From Sinohyriopsis cumingii (taxonomy: Eukaryota > Mollusca > Bivalvia > Unionida > Unionidae): a stretch of 64,000 nucleotides of DNA. The notes below the pieces were generated by a model that saw nothing but the letters and a program-made list of their open reading frames with translations, made no database searches and was not told the DNA's origin. The DNA lies in NCBI GenBank assembly GCA_028554795.2, contig CM068830.1, forward strand, positions 106,863,145 through 106,927,144, read 5' to 3'. The translations under genes were made by a program, and so were the position numbers. Positions 12,711 to 24,775 of the stretch are shown piece by piece. Numbering within the stretch: position 1 is the first letter of the stretch; every line of letters starts with the position of its first letter.

Positions 12711-13710
12711 CATGGTAATCATGAATTATGCTTTTTTTTCTTTAAAATCAGGGTTATTAGTTTGGTGCTGTACATAGCCAGTGTAGCCCTGGCTTGGTGG
12801 ACATGATTACTGTATATAGGGGAAATTTCCCCATAGTTTATTCTCTTATTGTGAAAAAATTGTTTAATTTTCGTGATATAGCATTTTTCCAGATTTTTCT
12901 TGTTTACATTTCAGCATGGTTAAATTTTCTTTAATATGTAGTGACCACATTTTAAAACTGAAAATGCATAGAGATTCCCTCTAACATACATTATTGAATG
13001 CCTTAAACAGTTCAGTATTTGCATATATATACATCAGCTCATCTTGCCACAAGAGCCTGATGTAAAATGTAATTTATTAGATGCATTTTGTGATATTCAC
13101 AAGTTCTTCAGTGTTCTTTTTTCTTTCTATTGGATGTGTTTGGTACAAATTCTTACTACTGAAAAATATTAGATCATTTGGTTTTGTCACTTTTGTTCTT
13201 GCTATAAAATCACTGATACATGCACTATTCCAGAACTAAAAAAAAGTCGACATGGGGTTTTGTCCATTACAGCATGGCATTATTCTGAAAGAATATTTCA
13301 TGTTTCTTCAGAGTCATTCAGCTTATGTAAATATATTAAGATGTGGAAAATATTTACGGGTTGCTCATGTTAATAGATATTTTTGTCACATCTTTGTAAT
13401 CAAGGTGAAACTTGGGTATCACTTCTACATTAGCAATAGGGCCAATGGCACCAACATTACATTGCTCTTTTCAAGTTTTTACTAGCATGTTTGATTGGTT
13501 GCGTTATGTCAACAGTTAGGTTATTTGGTGCAGAGGCAATTTGAATAAAGTGCATTTCCAAAGGACATACCAGGGAATCTGACCCAGGCTAATCCAGCAC
13601 TAGTAGTATTTGAACCTGCACCCTTTCAAAATTAGTCTGGCATGTCAACCACTGTGGCTTATATCTCCATCAGTTGCCTCATACAACGTGCAGGAAGGCA
13701 TTTCAGTTCT
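12711..13710. other. Intergenic DNA, nothing recognised
   Basis: AT-rich sequence, no gene seen. Confidence 0.4.
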
Positions 13711-13836
13711 GTTGTACATCCCCAAGCCTGCCAGGGGCAGAGGGCATGTAACCACTCTGATGCAGCTGAGACACAGTGTACATCCCCAAGCCTGCTAGGG
13801 GCAGAGTGCATGTAACCACTCTGATGTAGGTGAGAT
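13711..13836. repeat. Two-copy tandem repeat, about 63-bp unit
   Basis: The block TACATCCCCAAGCCTGCCAG and its continuation (GGGCAGAGGGCATGTAACCA) occurs twice in direct orientation with few differences. Confidence 0.85.
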
Positions 13837-15939
13837 AATGGTTTTTCCAGAATTTATGTTAATGCAACGTAGAATGCATGTCTGTGAACGAAAAGCAATG
13901 AAGAAATTTTAAGTATATGGAATAAAATATGTGATCACATATATATTTATAAATTTTGTATGCAAGAAGTATGACGGTAAAGTTAAAAGATATTTTGTGT
14001 ATACATTAGATTAGCTTTACTTAGATTATTTAAGGCCCTTAGTTCATAAATGTGTATATTAAGATACTCCTGCTTTTATTCAGAGTTCATTTGTTTAAAT
14101 AGTTCGTTTTGATTGAAGATTTCGAAATTTGAGGATGTGTTACTTGCAAGCTGAGAAGGTACAGCCGAAAATTTATTGCAATTTATGTTTGCAACTTTGG
14201 CAATATGTTTGATTTTGAAATTTCAGTATAGTTGATTTTGAAATTTCAAGTTAATTTTTTTTGTCACAACCCTTGGCATTATGAATTCAAGGTCTGAAAT
14301 TGTTAGTAAATGTTCATTGTAAAATGGATCATGAGGCAGTCAGAGATGATTGCCTTCAGTAAGTAATATGGTCATACAAGTACAATTATGCCAAAAACAG
14401 GACACATCAGTGGTTTAAATAATGAAACTATTAACATGAGATGTAAAACTAAGGCATAAAACTTGGCATCAAGTTTATTAATTTAAAAGTCTGTTTTAAA
14501 TCAAATATTTGGAAAACTGTTGATTATAAATAGGTAAAATTTTCAAATTTAACATTTTTCTTTTGGTAAAGACAATACTTAAAGGATAAGCTCAGGGTGG
14601 TTTAAGCTCAACTGGCCTTTGGTCAGGCAAGTTTTTGTTACACTTGTGCATCCATTATATATTATGTATTATACATAAGCAATCACTATTTTAATATCTT
14701 AAACCACTGGACCAATTTTTACCCAATTTGGCACCGAGCATAGTGGTATGAAGGACTATCACATTTTTATAAATAATGCTGATTTACCTTCAGATATTGC
14801 CACCGTTACTAAAAGTAGTAAAAGCCCTTCTCAAAAACTTCAGAAGCAGAATTTTAAATATCAGAAAATGCATCTGGGCAGGAAGACCTTTCAAGTTTGT
14901 GCAAATGATGCAGATCAGCCTTCAAATTTTGCCACTGTGACATCTCCAACAACACTTAATAGAATTGGATTAGATTTACAGAAAGCATCCTGGCACAAGG
15001 CAGCTTTCAAATTTTTTTAAAATTATTTGATCTGACATATGGCTGCTGTTACTATGGATATAGAAACCTCTAAAATACTTGTCCAAACAACAACAAAAAA
15101 CTAAACAGAATTTCACTGGACAGAAGGCATCCTTGCATGAAGACATTTCAGATATGTACCGTCTCTATCAAATATGGCCACTGACACTAAAAATAGAAAA
15201 ATCTTTCAACTCCTTCTCATTGACTGCTGAATAAATAACTGGTTGCTATTGGAGTGGTCTTTGTGATGGGGTAGTTGCTATGGAAAGCTTTTAGTGCATT
15301 TGGCATTTTAAATCATCCCTTAGCAACTGTGAATACACATTATTAGACTGTTAGCTGAAATGAATATTAGCAAATCAGAAGATGACTGTTTATTAAAAGT
15401 AGCCCTGGCATTTTAAATCAAATAATTTTTTGGCTACAGCATTTTATTTAAGAGTTTAATGATTAACTTTTGTCTCGTCTCTTGTGAGGGTAAAACTTGT
15501 TTTGCAAATTTTTGAATACGGTTGTCAAAATATATAAATTCTTAGAAGAAAAAAAAGTACCAGTATTTTCAGATGTGAATAGAATTGGCTTTTACAATAA
15601 AGTTACTATTATGAAAATGTCTTCCTGTCTCAATCTTTTGTTCAATAAATCAAAAACAATTTTTGTTTGTGCCTGAAAGTATTCATTTTTTAATTAATTT
15701 AAAGCTGAAGAGGGGGGATAATATAGTCTTCCAAGTTCTAAGGTTGCATAATTCATACACCAAAGTACCCATTTTCAACGTTACTATTACTATTATAATT
15801 CTGCAGTTTTTGGGTTCCTCAAGAAAACAAAAGAATCAGAAAATCTAAGTGGAATTTGATGATTGAGTTAATTTGAATTACGAACTACAGTGTAGTATTT
15901 TGAAGGTGTAAATGCTACTCAGAATTTTCTTATAATAAA
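13837..15939. other. Intergenic DNA with faint diverged repeats
   Basis: At about 14750-15230 phrases such as CTTCAAATTTTGCCACTGT recur two or three times in degenerate form, suggesting an old tandem array. No gene was seen. Confidence 0.4.
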
Positions 15940-16190
15940 CAAGTGGCAATATTTAAAAACTTTACATGGGGTGGGGGCAACAATCTTGAAGCTGGCAATA
16001 ATTGAAAACTTTACTTCAGGGGGCCAACATACTCAAAGCTGGCAATATTTGAAAACTTTACTTCAGAAGGCCAACATGCTTGAAGCTAGCAATAGTTTTA
16101 GTGTAATCAACATGCTTGAAGCTGATAATATCGGCAATATTTGAAAACATCACTTCAAGGGGCCAACATGTTTGATGCTGCCACAGTTGC
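15940..16190. repeat. Degenerate tandem repeat, about 60-bp unit
   Basis: The phrase GGCAATATTTGAAAACTTTA followed by a gap and GGCCAACATGCTTGAAGCT recurs about four times with drift. Confidence 0.75.
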
Positions 16191-16934
16191 TAAAGCCAGG
16201 CCCACATGTACCTTATACTGGCTCCTTACTTCAAAGCTTGTTAATATTTTAAATGGTTGAGACTTCTTAGCATACAGAGAAATCACAACATAAAACAAAA
16301 TTTTGTCATGACCTTGACACTGCCATTGGGGTGGTATGCATGGAACTGAGAGCAATGATCCAAGATTGTACTAGTTAACTATTATAGCAACTCCTCAGAG
16401 TTTTGGAAATTGTAATCATACAGAAAGACCATGCCATAAAATTTTCTAATATCGCTGGTGTTGCAACAGCACCATGAGCAGAGGTGTTTGGAATTAAAAT
16501 GATACTGTTGATGGATTCTACATACTAAATATGATGGCTATTCATCCAAAGATTTTAGACTTGTGACCTTACAATAATTGTTTTAAATATTAATCAAGAC
16601 TTAATTCTTTGCCTCAGGATTGGGATACCGAGTTCAAACAGCAAGGCTTACTAACAAATTCTACAGTACAAATGTGACCACCATCTTCCAAAGGTTTAGG
16701 ACATGTTGCCAAAATCTTCACAAAAACAGAGTCCCTTTATGGTATTGATGCTCTACTGGGCAAATAGAATTAACAGGAATTCAAAACAAGACCATTTCTT
16801 CCATTTAACCGTAACATGGTTAAACCATTTTTGACATTCTTCACCTACAACCTTTTCAGATTAGTTGCTGTGGTATACATATACTAAATGTCAGCTTCAC
16901 CCCATTTCCATTTAGGACAAAGTAGATATTGTCA

Positions 16935-17690
16935 TTTGCTGAAAACCCCCATGTCATAATGATCATCCATTCAGAAGTGGTGACAAGAAGATTTTTAAGA
17001 CAGCTGTCATGGTGGTCTTATTGTATGGATGATTGGCACCATTTTCATTTAGCATCAACTAGGCTTTAGAAGTTTCTAGGTGAAAACCCCCAAGCTGATA
17101 TGGCCATCCATTTGGAGAGGAGTCAAGATAACATTTTCAAGGTACAATCAGGACTTGCCATTCTGCATGAGTAGCAACAACAAAATTTTCAAAATGGCTG
17201 TAGTATTGGCCATACTGGACATCATAGCAGCACTATTTTCATTTAATACCAACTCAATATGACAAGTCTTCTGGTGAAAACCCAATGTCATTATTACACT
17301 CCGTTCAAGTAAGAGTTGACAAGATTTTTAACATGGCTCCCATTGTGATCATACTGGATATTTTTTACTTTTTATATGGGACCTGCTAGATGCCACAATA
17401 CGGCTGTTACTTTTTAATGAAAATCATGTTGAGAAAACAATCCATTCATAAGAAGTGGCGATAAGCTTTTCAAGATGGCTGCCATGGCCGCTACATTGAA
17501 TTTCAGATCTGCACCATTTTTTGTTAGCACCAAGTAAGGCATCTAAAAGAAATCTTTAAGCGAAAGCCTCACGTTATGACCATCCATTTATCAGTAGCAA
17601 TAACAAGATTTTCAAGATGGCCACAGTCGCATTCATATTGGATGCCCAAGCAGCAACATTTTCATTTAGGACCAACTAGACTAGGGTATG
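16935..17690. repeat. Degenerate long-unit tandem repeat, about 140-190 bp
   Basis: About five units, each holding a GAAAACCCCCA-like start, a CATCCATT(T/C) word, an ACAAGATTTTCAAGATGGC-like word and a CATTTTCATTTAGCACCAACT-like end (20 bases at most shared). Units begin near 16941, 17081, 17275, 17430 and 17565. No coding function was seen. Confidence 0.65.
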
Positions 17691-18805
17691 AATGTGTGTA
17701 TAAAGTTTAGGAAGATCCTAGTTGTAGTTTATTAAAACTGATAACAAGCTTGTGCTGGCCATCGCAGAGTGGGTGGAGATAGGATTTTGTTTCCAGACGA
17801 AGATAAACAAATTGCTCAACTTGTATAATGGATATAACAAGTTTTTTTCTACAAATATGGGGAAAAAAGTATTTTTATTAGCTATTTGGAGGCTGGAAAA
17901 TTTGTTAAAAATATTCCCCACTCCCAACTCTCAAATGGTTGGTCCCTATCAGTCTATACAAGTTTTCTAAAGTCTTTTCTACCACCAGTTTTGAAAGTTG
18001 CAAGGAAAAATAAATACAACTGGGAGGTAGTGTTTAAAGTTTTTTCAGTGCATTGGCAGTTCAGATAAGATGAACTTTTAAGCAAGTACAATACAAGGTG
18101 GATAAACTGACAGAAAACATTCTCCAATGACCCAAAGAATGACGGTGTAATTGTTTGTAACAGGAGTGACCAACCAGACCAATTTACAACACCCTCGTCT
18201 GATTATGCCATAAGCTTGTAAAGTCTGCTTACTTTTCACGAAACATCTGCATTGAAGCAGGGCTAAATACATGAACATGGCCCATGAAATACTTAAAAGG
18301 TAACCTTGATCAACTTTTGCTGCTGGTTTAGTGGTACTCTTAAAAGATGGATGTACTTGTGAAATTTTCTTGAATGTTCATGCCACAATTTTTTTGAAAT
18401 ATTGAGCTAAATGCAAAAACTGGCTTAATTCTGTTTTGTATGGTTAAATGACATTTTTCAGGGCATAATAGCTATACTTGGAAGTCAGTATATTTAGTGG
18501 AGGAGGACCCAAACAAGAACCCATTCACCAGAAGCTACTGGCTAGCTTTCTCACATAACCACATTGCCATGTACAGAAAATGAAGCCCTTGGGAGTAAAA
18601 CAACAAAACAGCAGCTGGAAAGATTAATGTATGTGCTTGACTAGACAATACTTTGCAGGTGCCACAAAACCATAACCACTATATAGAAACTTTGTTCATT
18701 TTAAATTATTGTAGCAGAGGTGAATCATGTATGAAGTCACATGACTACCAATCTTGCAACTGTCTTTGAACTATTGTATACACCTGCCTATAAGTAGAGT
18801 CAAAC
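17691..18805. other. Intergenic DNA with a small SINE remnant
   Basis: At about 18497-18568 an antisense piece of SINE family 2 can be seen (CAGAAGCTACTGGCTAGCTT context). The rest is unassigned. Confidence 0.45.
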
Positions 18806-18965
18806 TGCAAAGAACATAAACCCTGATTTGCTTTCACATCTTGCAGCTACAGATCAAGGTGTATGTTGTTTATTCAGATAATTTCTAACCAACTGCATAG
18901 ACACAGTCCTGCCAATGTGTTGCACAACAAATCTGGGTCTACAGTGTGTACTGGGACTGAACTTG
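18806..18965. repeat. Dispersed AGATCT-rich repeat family, diverged copy 3
   Basis: Shares CTACAGATCAAGGT, CAACTGCATAGA and CCCTGATTTGC-type words with the copies at 9760 and 12524. The AGATCT cores have drifted, so this is the oldest-looking copy. Confidence 0.45.
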
Positions 18966-20887
18966 TGAGTATAGTACATTCAGAAACCTAATCTTCTTCA
19001 CAACAATAATGCTGACAGAAAATATACTTGTTTCAGGTTCATCTTGTATGGAGACAAATATCAGTGTATAAAGAACTATAAATTTTTTTAAATCGATTCC
19101 ATATATTGGGCTAAGTAGATCTCTTTTTAAGAAAGTGCTTATAGAAAACCTATCCTAAAAGTATTAATTCGTCAAGACCATTCCTTCATGTCAAACTTTT
19201 AATGATAAAAATGCATGCCAAATTTCACTAGATCGCAAATAGGAGACAATAATGTGGAGAGTGACAAATTGATGGCCATAGAAACTATAGGTATAACTTG
19301 TGAAATGCCAATCAGACACAGCCCATTCTTTTACAAGACACATTATCTGGTCATGATACAAGAATAGAAAGTTCCATGAAGATACCCTAAAACAGTTGAG
19401 GAAATGAAGCATCAACTCTATTCCAAAGCATGGGGAGATAACTCAAAAATAATCAGAAGGAGCTGAATCATTTATTGGGCATAACCAAGTTTTAATACAA
19501 ATGAATATTTTAAAGTTTCAAGAAGATTCTTCAAAACGTTCACGAAATCTTAACCCGAGCAGTGTAACAGATGGGACACAATCTGTAATAAAAATGCCGA
19601 TAAATTTTAAAATGCCAAGTAAACAGAATCCACATTGTACAGCAAATAGTCTGATCATAATGTGAAGTGTACAAATTTGCACAAGATCTCTCAAGTTTTG
19701 GAGATATTAAATAAGCGAAAGCGACAGGTTCCAGTATATCCCCCGCCAATACTTTGTTTGCAAGGGGTATAAATACTGACTTAGAAGTCAGTCAGTTACC
19801 AAAATATGCCCAATCAGACAAAATTCTAAATTAGCTTTTGTCAAATGGCACTTGAATTGATACTGTGTGATATTTCAGCAATATATCATGGCAAAATCTC
19901 CAACATATTCAAAGTTCTCATGTAAAACAAGATCATTTATAAGAAAAGAAATTTCTGCATAAAGAAGCACCCAAAATATTTTTATTTTTAGGGTGCAAAG
20001 TACACATTCTTGGTGAGAAAGTTACTAATTCATTAAAACCGGGCAGCAGTAACCCAATACTCTTTTTTTTATATATGAAACTTGCAAAGATAAATCCAGG
20101 TGTTAACTCTGACACCTGCCTAGGTACCATTTCCAAGGCAAAATTACCAGGTAGCAATTTGCATGGAAACAGGATATGCTTCAAAAATTCAAAGTTCAAG
20201 CATAATTAAAATAATAAGCACTGGATAGTTAATAAAGCAAGAAAAGTAGGTTACCAAGACCTTCATTGTAGGTCAATGAGGTTTTTAATATCTTCCATGT
20301 AAATACACCCATCAATTAAAATAACTGTACACAAAAAGTTTAAGGAACCAAACTAAATGTAAACACAGTGTGTAATCAATGGAATATGAACAGCACCTCA
20401 GCGTGGCTTACTTCTGCTAACAGTGTCTGGCACCATCAAGTTTTATGACTGTCTATACAACTATGAGAAATTTAACTAAATGTTTTTGTATACAGCAAAA
20501 ATATAGTTAGAAAAGTGACACTCGACCGAATTTATCCTTCGCAGCCAAGACAAAAATTTAAAAATTGTTGTCATGGACTCGAAGTCATATATATATATAT
20601 GAATACAAACATACCTTCTAAATACCCAAACAGTTCAAATAAATTTTACACAAGAAAAGGCGATTTTAATCACAATACTGCCTGCAATATTCTTGGTACT
20701 CAATTTTTTGGGAGTTGTGCTCCTAGTTTTGAACTGGAACTTGTAACTTCTCCCTGTTTTACATATTAGTGTTAACCCTGATGGCATCATGCTATGAAAT
20801 GGAAAGATTGGCAGTCATGTCATTGGCTAAGACCAGCAGAGAATAGACAGACACAATAAATAGAAAAGTCCTGTATATAGAAGGTCA
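18966..20887. other. Intergenic DNA between the convergent host genes
   Basis: No conserved frame was seen. The LMAN2-like gene ends at 10184 and SNRPG ends at about 20888 from the other side, so this is the convergent spacer. Confidence 0.4.
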
Positions 20888-20893
20888 TTTATT
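20888..20893 (-). terminator. Candidate polyadenylation signal of SNRPG
   Basis: AATAAA on the - strand, about 590 nt after the SNRPG stop codon. It implies a 3' UTR of about 0.6 kb if used. Confidence 0.45.
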
Positions 20894-21485
20894 CACGTGA
20901 TACAAAACATTTTTCTAGTTTAATCTATTTGTAAAACAATCAAGACTGCAAGAAAACCTGAAATATATACATAATGGATCTTATGAAAATGAAAAAGGAA
21001 TTATGTTGTCTTTATGAACACTTCAATCCTGATTGCTTTTAAACTGGATATTGATTTTAACAAACTCAAAACAGACAGGAGGATGAAAAATACTCAAGTC
21101 CCATTTCTGTTACCTCAGAACTAAATAACTTAATCCTGTGTTAGTTGATAAAGGAAACCTATCTGTCCTCTTGCAAGTACTGATGCATGAAATACCATTT
21201 AAATCCTGAAATTGACCAAATGAGTTAGGATGATGTCTGCATATCCAGTTTACAGTATCGTTCACACATCCATGATCATTAACTTTGCTGACGGACTGTT
21301 CTGACAATAACAGTTCTTGGTACTGGAAACAAAACCACGATTTATCATTTGTAATTATAAGTTTCTATCCAGGTGCTGCACATGGAGGTGAACATCAACT
21401 CAATTCTCCATTTTTCTGTTTATCACACATTCTACACACATTATCCAAACACGCTAACCCCATTCATTCCAGGACACAGCTAGGA

Positions 21486-21536
21486 TCATACTCTGTCGAG
21501 AGCTTCTAAAAGGATGATGCTGTTACCTCTTACAAC
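21486..21536 (-). CDS. SNRPG exon 4, C-terminus
   Basis: 51 nt encoding [16 protein letters not shown] and TGA, after a TTCTTCAG acceptor. It completes the Sm2 motif. Confidence 0.95.
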   Translation of the reverse strand, partial: VVRGNSIILLEALDRV

Positions 21537-24500
21537 CTGAAGAAGAAAAGAAGAAAAAAAAATCAAATGAGTACAGCCAATTAAATCAATTCTAAAGTGA
21601 TGGAAAATCTAAAAAAATTTATGCTTGCATTAGGTTGAAAATTTAAAGAAATGCTAAAGAAAGCAAGAAATCCAATCACCCCAGGCAGAAACAAACACAA
21701 TAACCAAGGCACTTAGGGCTATTGCATTTAAACATACCACTACCCCACGGACGGCAAAATAAAAAACTTCCATGCATGGTCATCAATAAACAATAATCAC
21801 TTCTGTGCCATGTCATATCAAAGGAAAATATGCTTCTATCAGTGGTGCTTATTTTATTTTAACCCTTTACCTCATGTAAGCGCCTCTGGATGCCTCTACT
21901 CCATTCGCATGGAAATGCCTTTAGACGCCTGCTATAAACATCAGCCATTTTAAGCGGGTTTTCGTAGCACCACCTTTGGAGGAAACCCCCAATTAGATAC
22001 ATTTCTGCGAATGACCATTATGTCCGATCACGTGGTACCTATGCTCTGGTCAAAATCTGCTATTTAAAGCAACTGGGTCATATTCTCCACTCTCCAAAAT
22101 GGAGGTTGCGGATTTCATTCAGTACTTACAAAAGTTTTCATGATTAGAATTACAACTATGAAAGCTTCAATAACTTAGATAAAGGCACTGATATTGATGT
22201 AGACGCGCACAAAAATCTTGTAAATTTCCAGTATGAGAAATGGCATCTACGGTTGGTCATGCAGCTTCAGTGACTTGATAGTGAACAAGTTATCTCAATA
22301 TTTTAAAGCACATAAAAAATTCATCTGTGAAAAATAATTACACAGCTATAACGATTGGAAATTACTAATAAATTTTTCCATACATAATAGATGTGTATAA
22401 AAAATGTAAAATGGTCAAAATTGCTGTTAAACGTAATAAACACTACATTGCTTAACAGGCAGGCCTATGTGTTTGGAGTCAAACAGGTAACAGGTGTTCT
22501 ATTTATAGTGCACTGCACTGGATAACTTTGCTACATGTGTACTGAAGGCCTAAAAAGCCATATACTCTATAAGGTAAAGGGTTGATAATATGTTTCTGTC
22601 ATGCCACAGTTGTGTTTGTTTTCTCTTCTGTCTCCCCTCCTTTGAACAAAAAATAACATCATTCCAGATTACTCATTGTAATTCGTGGAATTTCAGGTAG
22701 AAAAAAACTAAATCGGCAATTTCTGATGAATCTTAACAGAAATACAAAAACAACTGGAACGTGGATCTTCGAAGTTTTCAGATGTAGCCATATATGGTAC
22801 GGATGCTGCAGTCGAATATTTAGAACATGACAAAAAATGGCAACAGAAAGACAATACAACATGTGGTCCGTCGAAGATGTGGGGATATGGCTGACTTCGG
22901 TCAGCCTGCAGTCAGCTGTGGCTAATTTTAGAGGTGAGAACTTGACCATAGATACAAGGTTGAGACATTCTTCAGCCTCAGAATTAAGTCTGAAAATCGT
23001 TCATTTGAAACTGCAAACTTAAAAAGGTCACCCTCTCTTAGCTTCCATTTGATTGGTTAGAACTATTTTTATATTGCAATTCTGTCAGTGTTTTATAAAG
23101 ATTTCTTATGGAATTAAAAGTAATAATTCTTAGTGGGAATTATATCCCAGTAGAAAATTTTTCAACTAGCCAGATTTTAGAAATATTGTCTTTGAGCTAA
23201 AAATCTATTTAAGTTAGTTTTCACCTATTCTTGGTGAAATGAAATGTAACAAAAGACTTGTCAATTTCAATACACATTAACACAATTATGTCAGAATGTA
23301 CTCTAGTGTAGTGTTATGAGATCTGTAAATTTTTACCTTGAGTATGGCCATGCAGACTTAATCTCCAAGTTTATCCTCAAATTGATGGAAAGAAATGCAA
23401 TATATCATTAAACAACATTGGTTTTTATATTATGGGATATATTCCCTGGGAGTTTACATTCTGGCAGAAAAAAAGATTATGCCTCAAGTCATTCCTACAT
23501 GTAAACAGCACTTGGGAATTAAATCCAATAATTTAAAACGAATATTGATTAAAGTCTGTATATTTTGAAACCTGTGTCCAGAAAATACTGACTTTTGAAA
23601 TTGTATTTGTAAATCCAGATTTCAGAATTGGTGCTGGACACTCCTCCAACTCCACCCACCTGATATTTTGTATGTATATGTATATATATTCAAACATATT
23701 TTTTAAAAAAAAAGAAAATTGAGATACTGATATATGTATATGCAAGGTAGTTTTCCTCTCATGCATTATTGGTGTACTTGTCTTAATTGTTCAACTATTA
23801 GGCCTGTCAGATTTCAACAATTTTCAGCTATACTGGGCTTGTTTGATCCACAGATACATTTAGTGTAAGAAATCAAAAACAATTCCATGAAACAGTTTTC
23901 ATGTGGCAAAAAGAAATATCTTGAAAGTATTCTTTTTTCATTGTTTTTCAAAAGGTCAACATATTTTATAGAAAAGAAGAAGTAAAAACACTAGTTTCAC
24001 AGTGACTAGTAAATAATTGCCAAATTTACAATAACTAATAATTTGACATCTAAACTTTAACTGAAAAGGAACATTTAATTTAGACGCCATTTACTGTCAA
24101 AAATTCAAGATATTGTCATTTTAGAGGAACTATTTCAAAACTCGCACTTTTCTATGTAAGCCGGAAATGGACTGGTTCCCAGCATGTTGTTCTTATCTTA
24201 TTACTCAATGTGGATTTGCCATTGGCTGGCCAAATACAGTTTGGTACTCTCCATAAATATTTCACTGTTACTTGAATCTGCTGTTAGTTGTACGATAAAA
24301 GACCAATTCTGGCCAGTTAATGTAAACATTCATAGAAAAGTCACGAGTTTTGAAATATTTCCTCTAAAACAATGATACCTCAGTATTCTCACTGATTTGA
24401 AGACAGCAAGTGGCATCTAAATGTTTCACACAAGTCAAAGTTTAGATTTGAAATGATAAATTATTGAAAATTGGACAAATTATTCATAAATCACAGTGAA

Positions 24501-24727
24501 AATGATGTTTTACTTATGATTTTTATGTCAACCTCATGAAAAACTACCATATTTCAAAATGTTACTCTTTGTCATGGGAAAACTGTTTCGTGGAATTGTT
24601 TTTGGTTACTAAACTACATGCATCTGCAGATCCAATGAATTATGTGTGGTTGAAAATTGCAGAAATTTTACAGGTGTAATAGTTGACAAATTAAGACAAG
24701 ATACAACAATAATTCCTGGAAAAGACA

Positions 24728-24775
<48 letters not shown>

